Positions 5,973 to 7,524 of a stretch of 7,524 bases of DNA are shown one piece after another. The position numbers and the translations under genes were made by a program. Source of the stretch: Nocardioides sp. (GTDB lineage: Bacteria > Actinomycetota > Actinomycetes > Propionibacteriales > Nocardioidaceae); the NCBI GenBank assembly GCA_021731205.1, contig JAKFXV010000346.1:1-7524 (forward strand), read 5' to 3'. Every line of letters starts with the position of its first letter. Position 1 is the stretch's first letter. The notes beneath the pieces were generated by a model. It had not been told where the DNA came from and searched no databases. It saw only the letters and a list, made by a program, of their open reading frames with translations.

Positions 5973-7217
5973 GTGATACGGAAAGCCATGCTGTCGGTTC
6001 CGATCCTGGCGCTGATGATCGGTGTCTTGGTCGCTGTGCCGGCGGTCGCGGTCGACAAGGACTGGGTGCCGCCGTCCGGCGTCGCCTTCAACGAGCCGAG
6101 GAGCGGCCCCAAGGCCCGCACGAAGCTGATCCGCCGGGTGATCGCGGGGATCAACCACGCCCCCAAGGGATCGACGATCCGCTTCGCGATGTACTCCTTC
6201 GACCGCCGTGATGTCGCCAACGCACTGCTCAAGGCGCACAAGCGGGGAGTCAACGTCCAGCTGATCGTCAACGACAACTGGACGTCGTACCAAACCGTGC
6301 GGCTGCGCCGCGCGCTCGGCACCAAGCCCAAGAAGAAGAGCTTCTACGTCATCTGCAAGGGCGCCTGTCGCGGCGGCAAGGGCAACTTGCATATGAAGGT
6401 CTATGCGTTCTCGCAGACCGGCGCCGCCACCAAGGTGGTGATGACGGGTTCGGGCAATCTCACCAACCGGGCCGTGTCCTTGCAGTGGAACGACCAGGTC
6501 ACCTTGTTGAACCAGCCTGGCCTGTATGACGCCTTCGTGCAGATCTTCCGTGAGCTCAAGCGCGACAAGCGCGTCTCGCCGCGTCGGCTGACCTACAACG
6601 GCGGGCCGTCCTTCGACGCGCTGTTCTACCGTGAGGTGACCCCGACCTCGACGGTCAACAGCGCGGTCCAGCCTCGACTGCCGACGCCGGCCCAGGACCC
6701 GGTGATGCAGCGCCTGCGCGCGATCGACTGCGATGCGGCGAAGGGATACGGGATCCGCCGCAAGACCTCGATCCGCATCATGATGTACGGCTGGAACAAG
6801 AAGCGGGGGGTCTACCTCGCTCAGCAGGTGGCGGACCTCAAGCGCGCCGGGTGCAACGTGGCGGTGATCACGAGTGTCGCCGGCGGCAAGGTCGTGCAGA
6901 TCCTGAACCGCGCCAAGATCCCGCTCAAGAGCGCGGACTACGACTACCAGACCAACCTGATCACCGAGGAGGAGACGGTCAACTTCTACTCCCACCTGAA
7001 AGTGTTGATGGTCAACGGGACCTACCAAGGTGCCTCGACCCGCACGGTGTGGACGGGCTCGGAGAACTGGTCGGGGACGTCGTTTCTCAACGATGAGCTG
7101 ATCATCCACCTGACCTCGGACAAGGTGTACGGCAAGTACCTCGACCGCTACCGCAAGCTGTGGAAGCGCTACACCCACCCGGTGGGTGTGCATCCGGAGA
7201 ACCTCCCGCCGGCCTGA
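5973..7217 (+). CDS. Secreted phospholipase D-like (HKD superfamily) protein, paralogue B
   Basis: A 414-residue protein from GTG at 5973. This start gives a compact signal peptide (Arg/Lys at 3-4, hydrophobic 6-24, likely cleavage after AVA near 27), and a G-run (5959-5963) lies nine bases upstream. ATGs at 5901 and 5910 (adding 24 or 21 residues) and at 5988 are alternatives. The mature part has two PLD half-repeats: H140-x-K142 with GSGN at 159-162, and H341-x-K343 with GSENW at 362-366. The Asp of HxKx4D is Ser in the first and Asn in the second. Cysteines 128, 132, 253 and 294 match those of the minus-strand paralogue. About 30 lysines, against 9 in paralogue A, make it much more Lys-rich, which may favour an anionic substrate such as DNA, teichoic acid or sulfated glycan. 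It follows the sulfotransferases on the same strand. It is an exported phosphodiesterase or nuclease by fold; the substrate is unknown. Confidence 0.87.
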   Translation: MIRKAMLSVPILALMIGVLVAVPAVAVDKDWVPPSGVAFNEPRSGPKARTKLIRRVIAGINHAPKGSTIRFAMYSFDRRDVANALLKAHKRGVNVQLIVNDNWTSYQTVRLRRALGTKPKKKSFYVICKGACRGGKGNLHMKVYAFSQTGAATKVVMTGSGNLTNRAVSLQWNDQVTLLNQPGLYDAFVQIFRELKRDKRVSPRRLTYNGGPSFDALFYREVTPTSTVNSAVQPRLPTPAQDPVMQRLRAIDCDAAKGYGIRRKTSIRIMMYGWNKKRGVYLAQQVADLKRAGCNVAVITSVAGGKVVQILNRAKIPLKSADYDYQTNLITEEETVNFYSHLKVLMVNGTYQGASTRTVWTGSENWSGTSFLNDELIIHLTSDKVYGKYLDRYRKLWKRYTHPVGVHPENLPPA

Positions 7218-7304
7218 CCGTGATCTCCACCGCACGCGGATGACTCGACCACGGACCTGCCGCTCACCGCGGAGCCCGTCATCGTGAAATGGAACGGATA
7301 GTCG
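7218..7304. other. Intergenic gap
   Basis: 87 bases between the PLD-like gene and the next gene. I find no stem-loop with a T-run that would make a convincing terminator, and no clear -35/-10 pair. GGAACGGA at 7291-7298 is a possible ribosome binding site for the ATG at 7305. Confidence 0.5.
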
Positions 7305-7524
7305 ATGCGACTGCCCCCACAGTGCCCCCGATGCGGGCTCGAGGTTGCGCCCCGCAACGACGACTGGGTCTGTCACTCGCACGGCGCGGTGCCACCCTTG
7401 TGGAGACCCGAACAAGCGAGCTATGAGGACCTGGCAGACCAGTTGCGGTCCTCACCCGAGCTCGCGACGTACCTGCCGTGGCCGCTCCCATTGGGGTGGG
7501 CGGTCACGGACTTCGGCGTGGTCG
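7305..7524 (+). CDS. DUF6758-like zinc-ribbon protein, N-terminal part only
   Basis: The frame is open from ATG 7305 to the window edge (73 codons plus one base). It begins with CPRC (residues 7-10) and then WVCHSHG (21-27), a Cys/His set likely to bind zinc, followed by a segment ending in LPWPLPLGW (57-65). A zinc ribbon of the form CPRC...W.C..HG followed by W.PWPLP.GW is the pattern I associate with DUF6758, an actinobacterial family of unknown function; the family name is from memory. A purine-rich GGAACGGA lies six bases upstream of the ATG. It is on the same strand as the operon but behind an 87-bp gap and has no evident link to surface glycans, so I treat it as a separate gene. Confidence 0.8.
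   Translation, partial: MRLPPQCPRCGLEVAPRNDDWVCHSHGAVPPLWRPEQASYEDLADQLRSSPELATYLPWPLPLGWAVTDFGVV

Noticed and set aside
520..7217. The bracketing PLD-like genes as ends of a mobile element
   Set aside because: I saw no terminal repeats, target-site duplications, integrase or transposase, and the two copies are diverged proteins, not DNA repeats.
7218..7304. Rho-independent terminator after the second PLD-like gene
   Set aside because: Short GC-rich complementary stretches exist (around 7260-7272), but the pairing is imperfect and no T-run follows.
5880..7415. Minus-strand open frame of 511 codons opposite the second PLD-like gene
   Set aside because: Antisense shadow; it would also cross the start of the DUF6758-like gene, and its translation shows no family features.

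Overview
The window is GC-rich, densely coding DNA. Codons favour G/C in third position, GTG and TTG starts are used, and there are TANNNT -10 boxes directly upstream of start codons. This fits a high-GC actinobacterium. The DUF6758-like protein at the right edge and the style of the sulfotransferases suggest Nocardioidaceae (Nocardioides or a relative), but that placement comes from family memory, not from a search.

Layout, left to right. On the minus strand lie two exported proteins transcribed leftward: a phospholipase-D-like protein (about 520-1749), then a partial endonuclease/exonuclease/phosphatase (EEP) protein that leaves the window at base 1. A 59-bp divergent gap (1750-1808) holds a likely leaderless promoter for the plus-strand operon. 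That operon encodes a LicD-type nucleotidyltransferase fused to a class I methyltransferase (1809-3401), a 77-80 residue coiled-coil protein overlapping it (to 3631), two tandem paralogous PAPS-type sulfotransferases (3637-4788 and 4799-5908), and a second secreted phospholipase-D-like protein (about 5973-7217). After an 87-bp gap, a DUF6758-like zinc-ribbon protein begins (7305 onward) and runs off the right edge; it is probably a separate, housekeeping-type gene.

How the genes may work together. LicD enzymes transfer a phospho-alcohol group (phosphocholine, ribitol phosphate and the like) to cell-surface glycans, the fused domain would add a methyl group, and the two sulfotransferases would add sulfate. 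The central four genes therefore look like a cytoplasmic decoration cassette for a surface glycopolymer, with a coiled-coil partner. Two paralogous, exported, PLD-fold proteins bracket the cassette, and an exported EEP-family phosphodiesterase/nuclease lies next to one of them. The polymer itself is not encoded here: there is no glycosyltransferase, flippase or polymerase. Either this is one end of a larger polysaccharide locus or the cassette modifies a polymer made elsewhere. I see no tRNA, rRNA, CRISPR array, transposase or attachment site, and no gene-free stretch above 300 bases.
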